From Aliiroseovarius sp. (GTDB taxonomy: Bacteria > Pseudomonadota > Alphaproteobacteria > Rhodobacterales > Rhodobacteraceae): a stretch of DNA of 62,528 nucleotides. This document shows, piece after piece, positions 1-9,516 of this stretch (positions are counted from its first letter, which is position 1; every line of letters starts with the position of its first letter). The position numbers were made by a program, and so were the translations under genes. The notes beneath the pieces were generated by a model. The model was not told the origin of the DNA, made no database searches, and saw only the letters and a list, made by a program, of their open reading frames with translations. The stretch lies in assembly GCF_030148435.1 (NCBI RefSeq), contig NZ_JASBTN010000014.1, forward strand, positions 1-62,528, given 5' to 3'.

Positions 1-5
1 GCCTT

Positions 6-144
6 GGGCGGGACTTTCCCGGGGCTCGTTGACTTTGGTCAAGTGGTCGTGCGCGACTCACCGGGTATAAACAGCTAGGAGGCGGGTTGCGAACCTGCCT
101 CGGGGAAGCAGCAGGCACAAGGTGCCCCTCCTGTGAAGCCCACC
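6..144 (+). ncRNA. Possible structured RNA, 5' side cut or near window edge, identity unknown
   Basis: This non-coding stretch holds an unusual density of hairpins. TTGAC/GTCAA pairs at 29-33/38-42; GTGGTCG pairs with CGACTCAC at 43-49/54-61; GAGGCGGGTT pairs with AACCTGCCTC at 79-88/92-101; GGCAC pairs with GTGCC at 114-118/122-126. GGGCGGG at 6-12 can close the set against CCCACCC at 138-144. I do not recognise it as tmRNA, RNase P RNA, 6S or SRP RNA, and the strand is a guess. TTGAC-N4-GTCAA at 29-42 could instead be an FNR/CRP-family protein site. Confidence 0.35.
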
Positions 145-335
145 CTTTTGACCGTGGAGACGCGCGAGCGGTTTCCAGCGGCCGGTTTCGTGCCATCACA
201 AGATCGTGAGAGAATACACGAATTTGACCCAGCGCAAATTTGCCCCCCCCTCTGATAGGATAGCGTGGAATACGCAAAGAGGGGCGGGACAATCCGAAAG
301 AGTGCCTTTTTGCGAGCCGCACAACAAAGGGAACT
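145..335 (+). promoter_or_regulatory. Leader region of the cytochrome c gene
   Basis: No gene is seen here. The stretch holds an inverted repeat AATTTG-N8-CAAATT at 221-240, a C-rich run at 243-250, and an AAAGGGA ribosome-binding site at 326-332 in front of the ATG at 336. A TTGACC at 224-229 lacks a -10 at the usual spacing, so I do not call a promoter. Confidence 0.3.
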
Positions 336-854
336 ATGATTATGATCGTCAAAAAATCAGCCGTGCTGGCAGGAGTCTTGTCTGCTGTTGCACTTGCTTC
401 GCCGGCTCTGGCCGATGTCGGGCACAAGGAAGAAGTCGAACACGAGCCGATTTCGGTTCGTCTTGAAACGCCGGAACTGGATGCTCACGCAGGGCGGGAG
501 CTCTTTGTCGAAAAGGGCTGCGTCGCCTGCCATTCGGTAAATGGTGTCGGTGGCGAGGATGCGTCGTCGCTCGATGCGCACTCGATGGAACCGGTGATGA
601 ACCCGTTCGATTTCGCGGCCAAGATGTGGGCGATGGCTCCCTTAATGATCGAAGCACAGGAAGAGGCGTTCGACGAGCAGATCCTGTTCACCGGCGAGGA
701 ACTGGGCAATATCATCGCCTTCCTCCACGATGATGCCGAACAGCACAAGCTGACAGAGGATTCACTCAGCGACGAGGTGCGCGCGATGATGGATCATGCG
801 CACGAGGACGCGCCCGGCGAGGAAGCCCACAAGGAAGAGCTTGGGCACGATTGA
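336..854 (+). CDS. Exported c-type cytochrome with acidic/His-rich tail
   Basis: A 172-aa periplasmic electron carrier. Residues 1-26 form a signal peptide with an AxA cleavage site before Asp27. One heme-binding motif CVACH lies at residues 62-66, so it is a mono-heme class I-like cytochrome. Several Met residues near 97-104 (KMWAMAPLM) could give the distal heme ligand. The C-terminal third is rich in Asp, Glu and His and has no known fold that I recognise. The ATG at 336 follows AAAGGGA by a good spacing; ATG 342 is an alternative start. The gene stands alone, with a hairpin directly after its stop. Its redox partner cannot be told from the context. Confidence 0.85.
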   Translation: MIMIVKKSAVLAGVLSAVALASPALADVGHKEEVEHEPISVRLETPELDAHAGRELFVEKGCVACHSVNGVGGEDASSLDAHSMEPVMNPFDFAAKMWAMAPLMIEAQEEAFDEQILFTGEELGNIIAFLHDDAEQHKLTEDSLSDEVRAMMDHAHEDAPGEEAHKEELGHD

Positions 855-1606
855 TCCCCGATTGACCACGTTGGGGACGGTCCCGTTCCCCGTGGTCATG
901 GCCCTGTCGGCTGCCGTTTCTGCCGACAGGCGCCGCGGCCTCTGCTGAGGCCACATGCGGGACGATGGCCGGCGCCAGATCGTATTGGTCTGGGGGGTGG
1001 CCACCGTCCTTGCAATCGTCCTAGCCGCCGTCGCGGTGCGCCGGGCACCTTACACCCCCACACCACCATACCGTCAGAGGAAACCGGATAAAGGTGAGGT
1101 GGAACGGGTACCAATCCAGCGTCCTGCCATGCCCGGATGCTCTCCCTTTCGGTTTTTCAGAACCAGCCCCGGTGCCATTCACCGTGCGGTCTTTCTCTAC
1201 CTCGTGTTCCGCTCTTCCTGCGGAATGTAAAAGGTTCGGTCCGTGAACATGGTATTGAACCAGCCATGAGACCAGCCATCGCCGGACTGTTCCGTAGTCT
1301 TGCTCTGCGACCTGACTTTCCGACACCCGGACGTTCAGTTCCCGGCTGGGAAAGCCCCTTGGCCTTCGGGGCACGGGGCCGCATAAATGAGCAGCTCAGG
1401 CGGCTTTGCATCGTGACCGGCCCTTGCACGATTTGACCCGTTTTCGCTTCCCTTTTTTGCGTTTTCCCGTATCCCGGCCCCGCGCAACTGGACTGACGCG
1501 CGCGCGGCATCTGGCGGTATGTGTCAAGGGGATGCCTGTCGCTAATGACGGGCGGGCCGCCTGTCGCTATATGACAAGACGAGTAGCCAAGAAGAGAGAC
1601 GTGAAC
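855..1606. other. Non-coding or unassigned spacer with tandem hairpins
   Basis: About 750 bases without a gene I can support. Three hairpins follow the cytochrome gene in tandem: GACCACG/CGTGGTC (864-870/891-897), CCTGTCGGC/GCCGACAGG (903-911/922-930) and GGCCT/AGGCC (937-941/948-952). The first may end transcription but lacks a T run. An open frame at 955-1230 (91 aa) contains one hydrophobic stretch near its start, then low-complexity Pro/Arg-rich sequence; it has no good ribosome-binding site and I do not call it. The end of the region is the leader of the phosphotransacetylase gene. Confidence 0.5.
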
Positions 1607-2998
1607 ATGATCCGGCGCAACAAGTTATGGGACGACCTGTCGGTCGGCGACCGAGCCAGCCTGAAGCGGCAGTGCACGGCGAATGACCTTTATGTCTTTG
1701 CCCATGCCTCGGGCAACCTGAACCCGCTGCACCTGCCAAATGACGAGCATGATACGCATGAGGCGGTGGCGCCTTCGATGTGGGTGGGCTCGCTTTTCAG
1801 CTCGGTGATTGGCAATTCGCTGCCCGGGCCCGGGTCGCTCTACCGTTCGCAAACGCTGGAATTCATGGGCCGCGCGCGCATTGGGGACGAATTGACCATT
1901 ACCGTCACCGTGATTGAAAAACTGCCCGACCAGATGGTGCGGCTGGATACGCAGGTCACAAATGACCGGGGGCGGGTGCTTTGCGCCGGCGTGGCCGAGG
2001 TGCAGACGCCGACTTCGCGCGTGGCGATCGAGATCGCAGAGGGGGACATCCCCGAGGTCCTGATCACCCGCCACGCCCATTTCGACCGTATCCTGGAAGA
2101 GGTCGAAGGGCTCGACCCGATTCCCACGGCCGTGGTCGCGCCGGAAGAACCCGACGCGCTGGGCGGCGCGCTTCTGGCGGCCCGGCACGGGATCATCAAA
2201 CCTGTCCTGATCGGGTCGCGCAGGCTGATCGAACAATGCGCCGAGGAGACCGGCGACGACCTGACGGGGATCGAAATCATCGACGAAGCGCGTCACGACA
2301 AGGCCGCCGCCTGCGCGGTGGCCATGGCCCGCGCGGGGCAGGTGGGCGCGTTGATGAAGGGGCATCTTCATACGTCGGACCTGCTGTCGGCGATCCTGAA
2401 GAAGGGCGAGGGCCTGCGCGCCGGGCGGCGCCTCAGCCATGCCTTCATCATGGATGTGCCCGGGCTGGATCATCTTCTGGTCGTGACCGATGCCGCGGTG
2501 AACATCGCACCGACGCTGATGGACAAGGTGGACATTTGCCAGAACTCCATCGACCTCTGCCTGGCGCTGGGCATGGATCAGCCCAAAGTCGGCGTGCTGT
2601 CAGCGGTCGAGACCGTGAACCCGGCGATCCAGTCCACGCTGGATGCGGCCGCCCTGTCGAAAATGGCCGAACGCGGTCAGATCAAGGGCGGGCTGGTCGA
2701 CGGGCCGCTGGCGATGGACAACGCCATGGACGTGAACGCCGCGCGCACCAAGGGCATTACCTCGCTGGTTGCGGGCCGGGCCGAGGTGCTGCTGGCCCCG
2801 AACCTTGAGGCGGGCAACATGCTGGCCAAGGAGCTGACCTTCGTCGCCCATGCCGAGGCCGGCGGGCTGGTTCTGGGGGCTCGCGTGCCGGTGATCGTGA
2901 CATCCCGCGCGGATGGCGAGAAGGCGCGGCTCGCCTCCTGTGCCGTCGCCGCGCTTTATTCGCAATGGTTGCTTCGCAATGGCCGTGGAGGACACTGA
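1607..2998 (+). CDS. MaoC-like hydratase/phosphate acetyltransferase fusion protein
   Basis: A 463-aa two-domain protein. Residues about 1-140 resemble a MaoC/(R)-enoyl-CoA hydratase hot-dog domain, and residues about 165-463 form a phosphate acetyl/butyryltransferase domain, as in proteins annotated bifunctional enoyl-CoA hydratase/phosphate acetyltransferase. The PTA part converts acetyl-CoA and phosphate to acetyl phosphate and CoA. The acetate kinase gene follows after three bases, so the pair makes the acetyl-CoA/acetate route. I chose ATG 1607 because the MaoC homology starts there; ATG 1571 in the same frame is possible and gives 12 more residues. Whether the hydratase half is active cannot be judged from sequence alone. 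Confidence 0.85.
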   Translation: MIRRNKLWDDLSVGDRASLKRQCTANDLYVFAHASGNLNPLHLPNDEHDTHEAVAPSMWVGSLFSSVIGNSLPGPGSLYRSQTLEFMGRARIGDELTITVTVIEKLPDQMVRLDTQVTNDRGRVLCAGVAEVQTPTSRVAIEIAEGDIPEVLITRHAHFDRILEEVEGLDPIPTAVVAPEEPDALGGALLAARHGIIKPVLIGSRRLIEQCAEETGDDLTGIEIIDEARHDKAAACAVAMARAGQVGALMKGHLHTSDLLSAILKKGEGLRAGRRLSHAFIMDVPGLDHLLVVTDAAVNIAPTLMDKVDICQNSIDLCLALGMDQPKVGVLSAVETVNPAIQSTLDAAALSKMAERGQIKGGLVDGPLAMDNAMDVNAARTKGITSLVAGRAEVLLAPNLEAGNMLAKELTFVAHAEAGGLVLGARVPVIVTSRADGEKARLASCAVAALYSQWLLRNGRGGH

Positions 2999-3001
2999 GA
3001 C

Positions 3002-4171
3002 ATGACCCATGTGCTGACCCTCAACTCGGGGTCTTCCTCGATCAAATTCGCGCTCTATGCGAACGGTGGTGCGCCGGTGGAACAGCTGCGCGGTCAGGTC
3101 GAAGGGCTGGGCGCCAAACCGCGCTTTGCCCTGAAGGCGCAGGACGGCAGCCGGGAAGAACGGGATCTGAGCCCCGGGGAAGGGGCCGATCACGCCTCCG
3201 CGCTGAAGGTTGTCCTGGCGCGGCTGGAGGCTCTGCGCCCCGATGCCCGGGTCACGGCCATCGGCCACCGCGTGGTGCATGGCGGGCCGGAGCATACGGC
3301 GCCGATCGTGATCAATGACGCGGTGATTGCCGATCTCGAAGGGCTCGTGCCGCTGGCGCCCCTGCACCAGCCCGCGAACCTGGCCGGCATCCAGGCCGCC
3401 CGTGCCGCCTTCCCCGAGGCGGTTCAGGTTGCCTGTTTCGACACTTCATTCCACCGCGCTCAGACCTGGGAGGCCGACACCTACGCCTTGCCCAAGGCGC
3501 TCTATGACGAAGGCATCCGGCGCTACGGGTTCCACGGGCTCAGCTATGAATATGTTTCGGGCCGCCTGGCCGAGATCGCGCCGGAACTGGCAAACGGCCG
3601 GGTGATCATCGCCCACCTTGGCAACGGGGCCTCGATGTGCGCCGTGCATGACGGGCATGGGGTCGGCAGCTCGATGGGCTTCACCGCGCTCGATGGTCTG
3701 CCGATGGGCACACGCTGCGGCCAGCTGGACCCGGGCGTCGTGCTGTATCTGATGGCCGAGAAAGGCATGTCCGCCAGGGAAATCGAGACGCTGCTTTATC
3801 GTGAAAGCGGGCTCAAGGGCCTGTCCGGTCTCAGTCATGACATGCGCGCGCTGGAAGCGGCGGATACCGAGGATGCCCGCCGCGCCATTTCCTATTTCGT
3901 GCACCGGATCAAGCGCGAGTTGGGCGGGCAGGTGGCCTTGCTGGGCGGTCTCGATGCGCTGGTCTTCTGCGGTGGCATCGGCGAAAACGCGACAGCGGTC
4001 CGGGCCGGGGTCTGCGAAGGGCTCGACTGGGCCGGAATTGCCATTGATCCGCAGGCCAATGCCGAGGGTCGCCGCGAGCTGACGGCCTCCGGCGCGGCCA
4101 CACGGGTTTTCGTTGTCCGCACCGACGAAGAACAGATGATCGCCCGCCATACGGCAGCGCTTCTGGCCTGA
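3002..4171 (+). CDS. ackA: Acetate kinase
   Basis: A 389-aa cytoplasmic kinase of the usual family length. It interconverts acetyl phosphate plus ADP and acetate plus ATP. The N-terminal phosphate-binding signature NSGSSSIKF is at residues 8-16; the central HLGNG motif and the GGIGENA motif near residue 325 are also present. It starts three bases after the phosphotransacetylase gene and is surely co-transcribed with it. A short GC hairpin with a T run follows at 4259. Confidence 0.95.
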   Translation: MTHVLTLNSGSSSIKFALYANGGAPVEQLRGQVEGLGAKPRFALKAQDGSREERDLSPGEGADHASALKVVLARLEALRPDARVTAIGHRVVHGGPEHTAPIVINDAVIADLEGLVPLAPLHQPANLAGIQAARAAFPEAVQVACFDTSFHRAQTWEADTYALPKALYDEGIRRYGFHGLSYEYVSGRLAEIAPELANGRVIIAHLGNGASMCAVHDGHGVGSSMGFTALDGLPMGTRCGQLDPGVVLYLMAEKGMSAREIETLLYRESGLKGLSGLSHDMRALEAADTEDARRAISYFVHRIKRELGGQVALLGGLDALVFCGGIGENATAVRAGVCEGLDWAGIAIDPQANAEGRRELTASGAATRVFVVRTDEEQMIARHTAALLA

Positions 4172-4513
4172 GAGAATCCTCGAAAACTTCACGGCCCGGG
4201 TCGGCGCGGAACGATCCGGACCGAATCTTGCTGAATTGCGCAACATTGTTAGCGTTGCAACCGGTGCGGTTTTTTACGAGGTCATTTTCACTCGTTTCAC
4301 ACGCAGTCAATTGTATTTGCGTGTAAAAACACCGAGGCGGAAAAATGGTTTACAGAAAAAATGACGGAGAGTTAAACGAATTTACAAGAAATCTGTTGTT
4401 TGCAGGGGGCTTGTGAACCTATTTTCACCCCCGGTGAGGGAGCTCTGTCAAAAACAGGGGCCGTCACCCGGCGCACCCACCGCGCCGAGGAGGATATTTT
4501 AGGAGGATCCCGA
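4172..4513 (+). promoter_or_regulatory. Intergenic region between ackA and acs
   Basis: About 340 bases without a gene. It is clearly richer in A and T than its surroundings, especially 4270-4400, which fits a promoter region for acs. It holds a short terminator-like hairpin at 4259-4275 and a strong AGGAGG ribosome-binding site at 4501-4506 that fixes the acs start at 4514. I cannot assign the promoter boxes with confidence. Confidence 0.5.
4259..4275 (+). terminator. Short terminator-like hairpin after ackA
   Basis: AACCG (4259-4263) pairs with CGGTT (4267-4271) over a 3-base loop and is followed by a T run. The stem is only five pairs, so this is a modest candidate for a rho-independent terminator of the pta-ackA transcript. 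Confidence 0.4.
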
Positions 4514-6484
<1,971 letters not shown>

Positions 6485-6485
6485 G

Positions 6486-7172
6486 ATGGACGGAGCCAAC
6501 ACCTCCACCGCCGCCCCCGTTCTGATCCTTCTCGGCCCTCCGGGCGCCGGGAAGGGCACGCAGGCACGGATGCTGGAAGACAAGTTCGGCCTGGTCCAGC
6601 TGTCGACCGGTGACATGCTGCGCGCCGCCGTGGCCGCCGGCACCGACGCCGGCAAGGCCGCCAAGGCCGTGATGGAAGCGGGTGATCTGGTCTCGGACGA
6701 GATCGTCATCAACATCCTGCGCGACCGCCTGGCCGAAGATGACTGCGCCAAGGGCGTGATCCTGGACGGCTTCCCGCGCACCACGGTGCAGGCGCAGGCC
6801 CTTGACACGCTGCTGGGCGAAAGCGGCCAGAAGATCAACGCCGCGATCAGCCTCGAAGTGGATGATGCCGCCATGGTGAGCCGGATTTCGGGCCGCTACA
6901 CCTGCGGATCCTGCGGAGAGGGTTATCACGACAGCTTCAAGCAGCCCGCCAAGGACGGCGTCTGCGACAAATGCGGCGGGACGGAAATGAAACGCCGTGC
7001 CGACGACAATGCCGAAACAGTGGGCAGCCGTCTTGAGGCCTACCACGCGCAAACGGCACCGCTCATTGCCTACTACGGCGGCAAGGGCGCACTGCAAAAG
7101 ATCGATGCCATGGGCGCGATCGAGGAAATTGCAGAGGGACTGAGCGCGATCGTCACCAAGGCGACCGCGTAA
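6486..7172 (+). CDS. adk: Adenylate kinase with zinc-type lid
   Basis: A 228-aa cytoplasmic enzyme that converts AMP and ATP into two ADP. The P-loop GPPGAGKGT is at residues 17-25. The long LID domain carries four cysteines (Cys140, Cys143, Cys160, Cys163) in two CxxC pairs, the zinc-binding form. It directly follows acs and probably recycles the AMP produced there. A GC hairpin lies after the stop. A second adk linked to ribosomal protein genes may exist elsewhere in such genomes; this cannot be seen here. Confidence 0.93.
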   Translation: MDGANTSTAAPVLILLGPPGAGKGTQARMLEDKFGLVQLSTGDMLRAAVAAGTDAGKAAKAVMEAGDLVSDEIVINILRDRLAEDDCAKGVILDGFPRTTVQAQALDTLLGESGQKINAAISLEVDDAAMVSRISGRYTCGSCGEGYHDSFKQPAKDGVCDKCGGTEMKRRADDNAETVGSRLEAYHAQTAPLIAYYGGKGALQKIDAMGAIEEIAEGLSAIVTKATA

Positions 7173-7184
7173 GGGAAGGAGAGG

Positions 7185-7201
7185 CGGGGGCCCGGCCCCC
7201 G
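7185..7201 (+). terminator. GC hairpin between adk and the symporter genes
   Basis: CGGGGGC (7185-7191) pairs with GCCCCCG (7195-7201) over a 3-base loop. The bases after it are not T-rich, so it may lower rather than stop transcription into the symporter pair. Confidence 0.4.
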
Positions 7202-7229
7202 TCAAAATCGAAAGAGTGGGAGGGGACAC

Positions 7230-7490
7230 ATGTCCGACAACTCATCCAGCAACGCGTATTGGTCAGCGAACCTGCGCATCATTGTGATCAGCCTCATCAT
7301 CTGGGCGCTGGTCTCGTTCGGCTTCGGCATTCTGCTGCGCCCGATGCTGAGCGGAATCGCGGTCGGTGGATCCGACCTGGGATTCTGGTTCGCGCAACAG
7401 GGGTCGATCCTCGTCTTTTTGGCGCTGATCTTCTTCTATGCATTCCGCATGAACAAGCTCGACCGTGAACACGGCGTCGAAGAAGAATAA
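7230..7490 (+). CDS. DUF4212 small symporter subunit
   Basis: An 86-aa inner membrane protein with two predicted helices, around residues 13-33 and 50-70. It matches the DUF4212 family, whose members are encoded just upstream of sodium:solute symporter large subunits, as here (18 bases before the next gene). It is presumed to be the accessory subunit of that transporter. GGGAGGGGA lies just before the ATG. Confidence 0.85.
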   Translation: MSDNSSSNAYWSANLRIIVISLIIWALVSFGFGILLRPMLSGIAVGGSDLGFWFAQQGSILVFLALIFFYAFRMNKLDREHGVEEE

Positions 7491-7508
7491 GAACAGGGCA
7501 TAGGGACA

Positions 7509-9299
7509 ATGGATCAGTTTATTCTCAATTGGATCTTTATCGGTGCGAGCTTCGCGCTCTACATCGGTATTGCCGTCTGGGCCCGCGCGGGCTCGACTTC
7601 GGAATTCTATGCCGCGGGCCGGGGTGTGCACCCCGTCGTCAACGGCATGGCCACCGGCGCCGACTGGATGTCGGCCGCCTCGTTCATCTCGATGGCCGGT
7701 CTCATCGCCTTTACCGGCTATGACAACTCGACCTTCCTGATGGGCTGGACCGGCGGCTACGTGCTGCTGGCGCTGATGCTGGCGCCGTATCTGCGCAAGT
7801 TCGGCAAGTTCACCGTGTCGGAATTCATCGGTGATCGCTTCTATTCGCCGACCGCTCGCATGGTGGCCGTTATCTGCCTGATTGTGGCATCGACCACCTA
7901 CGTGATCGGCCAGATGACCGGCGTTGGCGTGGCCTTCGGCCGCTTCCTGGAAGTGGACAACACCACCGGCCTTCTGATCGGTGCCGTGGTTGTCTTCGCC
8001 TATGCCGTGTTTGGCGGCATGAAAGGTGTGACCTACACCCAGGTGGCTCAGTACTGCGTGTTGATTGTCGCCTACACCATCCCGGCGATCTTCATCTCGT
8101 TCCAGCTGACCGGCAACCCGATCCCGGCCCTGGGCCTGTTCGGCGACCACGCTGCCTCCGGCGAGCCGCTGCTGCAGAAACTGGACCAGATCGTGTCCGA
8201 GCTGGGCTTCAACGAGTACACCGCACACCACGCCGATACTCTGAACATGGTGCTGTTCACCCTGTCGCTGATGATCGGTACCGCCGGTCTGCCGCACGTG
8301 ATCATGCGCTTCTTCACCGTTCCCACCGTATCGTCGGCCCGCTGGTCGGCCGGTTGGACCCTGGTGTTCATCGCCCTGCTGTATCTGACCGCTCCGGCTG
8401 TCGGTGCCATGGCGCGCCTGAACATCTCGGAAATGATGTGGCCGAACGGTTCGTCGGGTGAACCGGTTTCCGTCGAGATGATGGAAAGCGAAGCTCAGTA
8501 TGACTGGATGGCCACCTGGCAGAAAACCGGTCTGCTGAACTGGGAAGACAAGAACGGCGACGGCAAGATTGCCTACTTCAACGACAAGAACGCCGAAAAG
8601 GTTGCCGAGATGGAAGCCGCTGGCTGGGGTTCGGAAAACGAGCTGGTCAAGTTCAACCGGGACATCCTGGTGCTTGCCAACCCGGAAATCGCCAACCTGC
8701 CCAGCTGGGTGATCGCCCTGGTTGCCGCCGGTGGTCTGGCCGCCGCGCTGTCGACCGCTGCCGGTCTGCTGCTGGCGATCTCCTCGGCGGTGTCGCATGA
8801 CCTGCTGAAAGGTCAGCTGACCCCGAACATGACCGAGAAAGGCGAACTGATGTCCGCCCGTATCGCCATGGCCGTGGCCATCGTCATCGCGACCTACCTG
8901 GGTCTGAACCCGCCGGGCTTCGCTGCTCAGACGGTTGCCCTGGCCTTCGGTCTGGCGGCTGCCTCGATCTTCCCGGCGCTGATGATGGGGATCTTCTCGA
9001 CCCGCATCAACAACTCGGGTGCCGTTGCCGGAATGATCGCGGGTATTACCGTGACCCTGGTCTACATCTTCCTGCACAAGGGCTGGTTCTTCGTCCCGGG
9101 CACCAACAGCTTCTCGGACGCCGACCCGCTGCTGGGCACGATCAAGTCGACCTCCTTCGGTGCCGTGGGTGCTGCGATCAACTTCATCGTTGCCTACGTG
9201 GTGTCGGGCATGACCAAGGCGACCCCGAAAGAGATCGTCGAGCTGGTCGAATCGGTCCGCGTCCCGCGTGGCGCCGGTGCTGCCGCTGCGGATCACTAA
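7509..9299 (+). CDS. Sodium:solute symporter (SSS family), acetate-permease-like
   Basis: A 596-aa multi-pass inner membrane protein of the SSS family, with about 13 hydrophobic segments and a hydrophilic insert near residues 315-385 rich in Asp, Glu and Lys. It belongs to the subgroup that is paired with a DUF4212 subunit. The substrate is inferred to be acetate or another short carboxylate, from family similarity to ActP and from the acs/ackA neighbours; this is not proven. A large hairpin follows the stop. Confidence 0.85.
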   Translation: MDQFILNWIFIGASFALYIGIAVWARAGSTSEFYAAGRGVHPVVNGMATGADWMSAASFISMAGLIAFTGYDNSTFLMGWTGGYVLLALMLAPYLRKFGKFTVSEFIGDRFYSPTARMVAVICLIVASTTYVIGQMTGVGVAFGRFLEVDNTTGLLIGAVVVFAYAVFGGMKGVTYTQVAQYCVLIVAYTIPAIFISFQLTGNPIPALGLFGDHAASGEPLLQKLDQIVSELGFNEYTAHHADTLNMVLFTLSLMIGTAGLPHVIMRFFTVPTVSSARWSAGWTLVFIALLYLTAPAVGAMARLNISEMMWPNGSSGEPVSVEMMESEAQYDWMATWQKTGLLNWEDKNGDGKIAYFNDKNAEKVAEMEAAGWGSENELVKFNRDILVLANPEIANLPSWVIALVAAGGLAAALSTAAGLLLAISSAVSHDLLKGQLTPNMTEKGELMSARIAMAVAIVIATYLGLNPPGFAAQTVALAFGLAAASIFPALMMGIFSTRINNSGAVAGMIAGITVTLVYIFLHKGWFFVPGTNSFSDADPLLGTIKSTSFGAVGAAINFIVAYVVSGMTKATPKEIVELVESVRVPRGAGAAAADH

Positions 9300-9310
9300 G
9301 AAAAATGTCT

Positions 9311-9340
9311 CGCCCCCTGCGCACCTGTGCGTTGGGGGCG
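9311..9340 (+). terminator. Hairpin after the symporter gene
   Basis: CGCCCCC at the left end pairs with GGGGGCG at the right end, with an inner GCGCAC/GTGCG pairing, just 11 bases after the symporter stop. There is no T run after it, so it may act as an mRNA end stabiliser or a weak terminator. Confidence 0.5.
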
Positions 9341-9368
9341 ATGACATGCACGGCTTCCAAAGTGGTGC

Positions 9369-9411
9369 AACGTTTCGTCGCTCAATCCGGATGTTCAGGT
9401 GACGAAACGTT
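9369..9411. promoter_or_regulatory. Paired palindromic operator-like sites
   Basis: AACGTTTCGTC (9369-9379) and its exact inverse GACGAAACGTT (9401-9411) are 21 bases apart. Each arm is itself a small dyad (ACG-TTT-CGT), with centres 32 bases apart, about three helical turns. This is typical of a dimeric regulator bound twice. It lies between the symporter and the DUF294 gene. Confidence 0.5.
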
Positions 9412-9458
9412 TATGGTTCGGGCAGGTGGCCCTGCGGCCCTCCGCCCCCTTCACATCC

Positions 9459-9496
9459 TGTCCCGTCCGGTGCACACCGGGCGGGACATTTCTTTT
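9459..9496 (+). terminator. Terminator or attenuator in the leader of the DUF294 gene
   Basis: A 13-base arm (9459-9471) pairs with 9476-9488 with one mismatch over a 4-base loop, followed by TTTCTTTT. It looks like a full rho-independent terminator, and ends only about 20 bases before the next start codon. Confidence 0.65.
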
Positions 9497-9516
9497 CCCG
9501 AAAGGCCTTTCCAGCC

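Noticed and set aside
224-261. TTGACC and TAGGAT as a promoter of the cytochrome gene
   Set aside because: The spacing is 26 bases, far from the normal 16-18.
955-1230. 91-codon frame with one hydrophobic stretch after the cytochrome gene
   Set aside because: No ribosome-binding site, odd composition after the first 30 codons, and overlap with hairpin sequence; not enough for a gene call.
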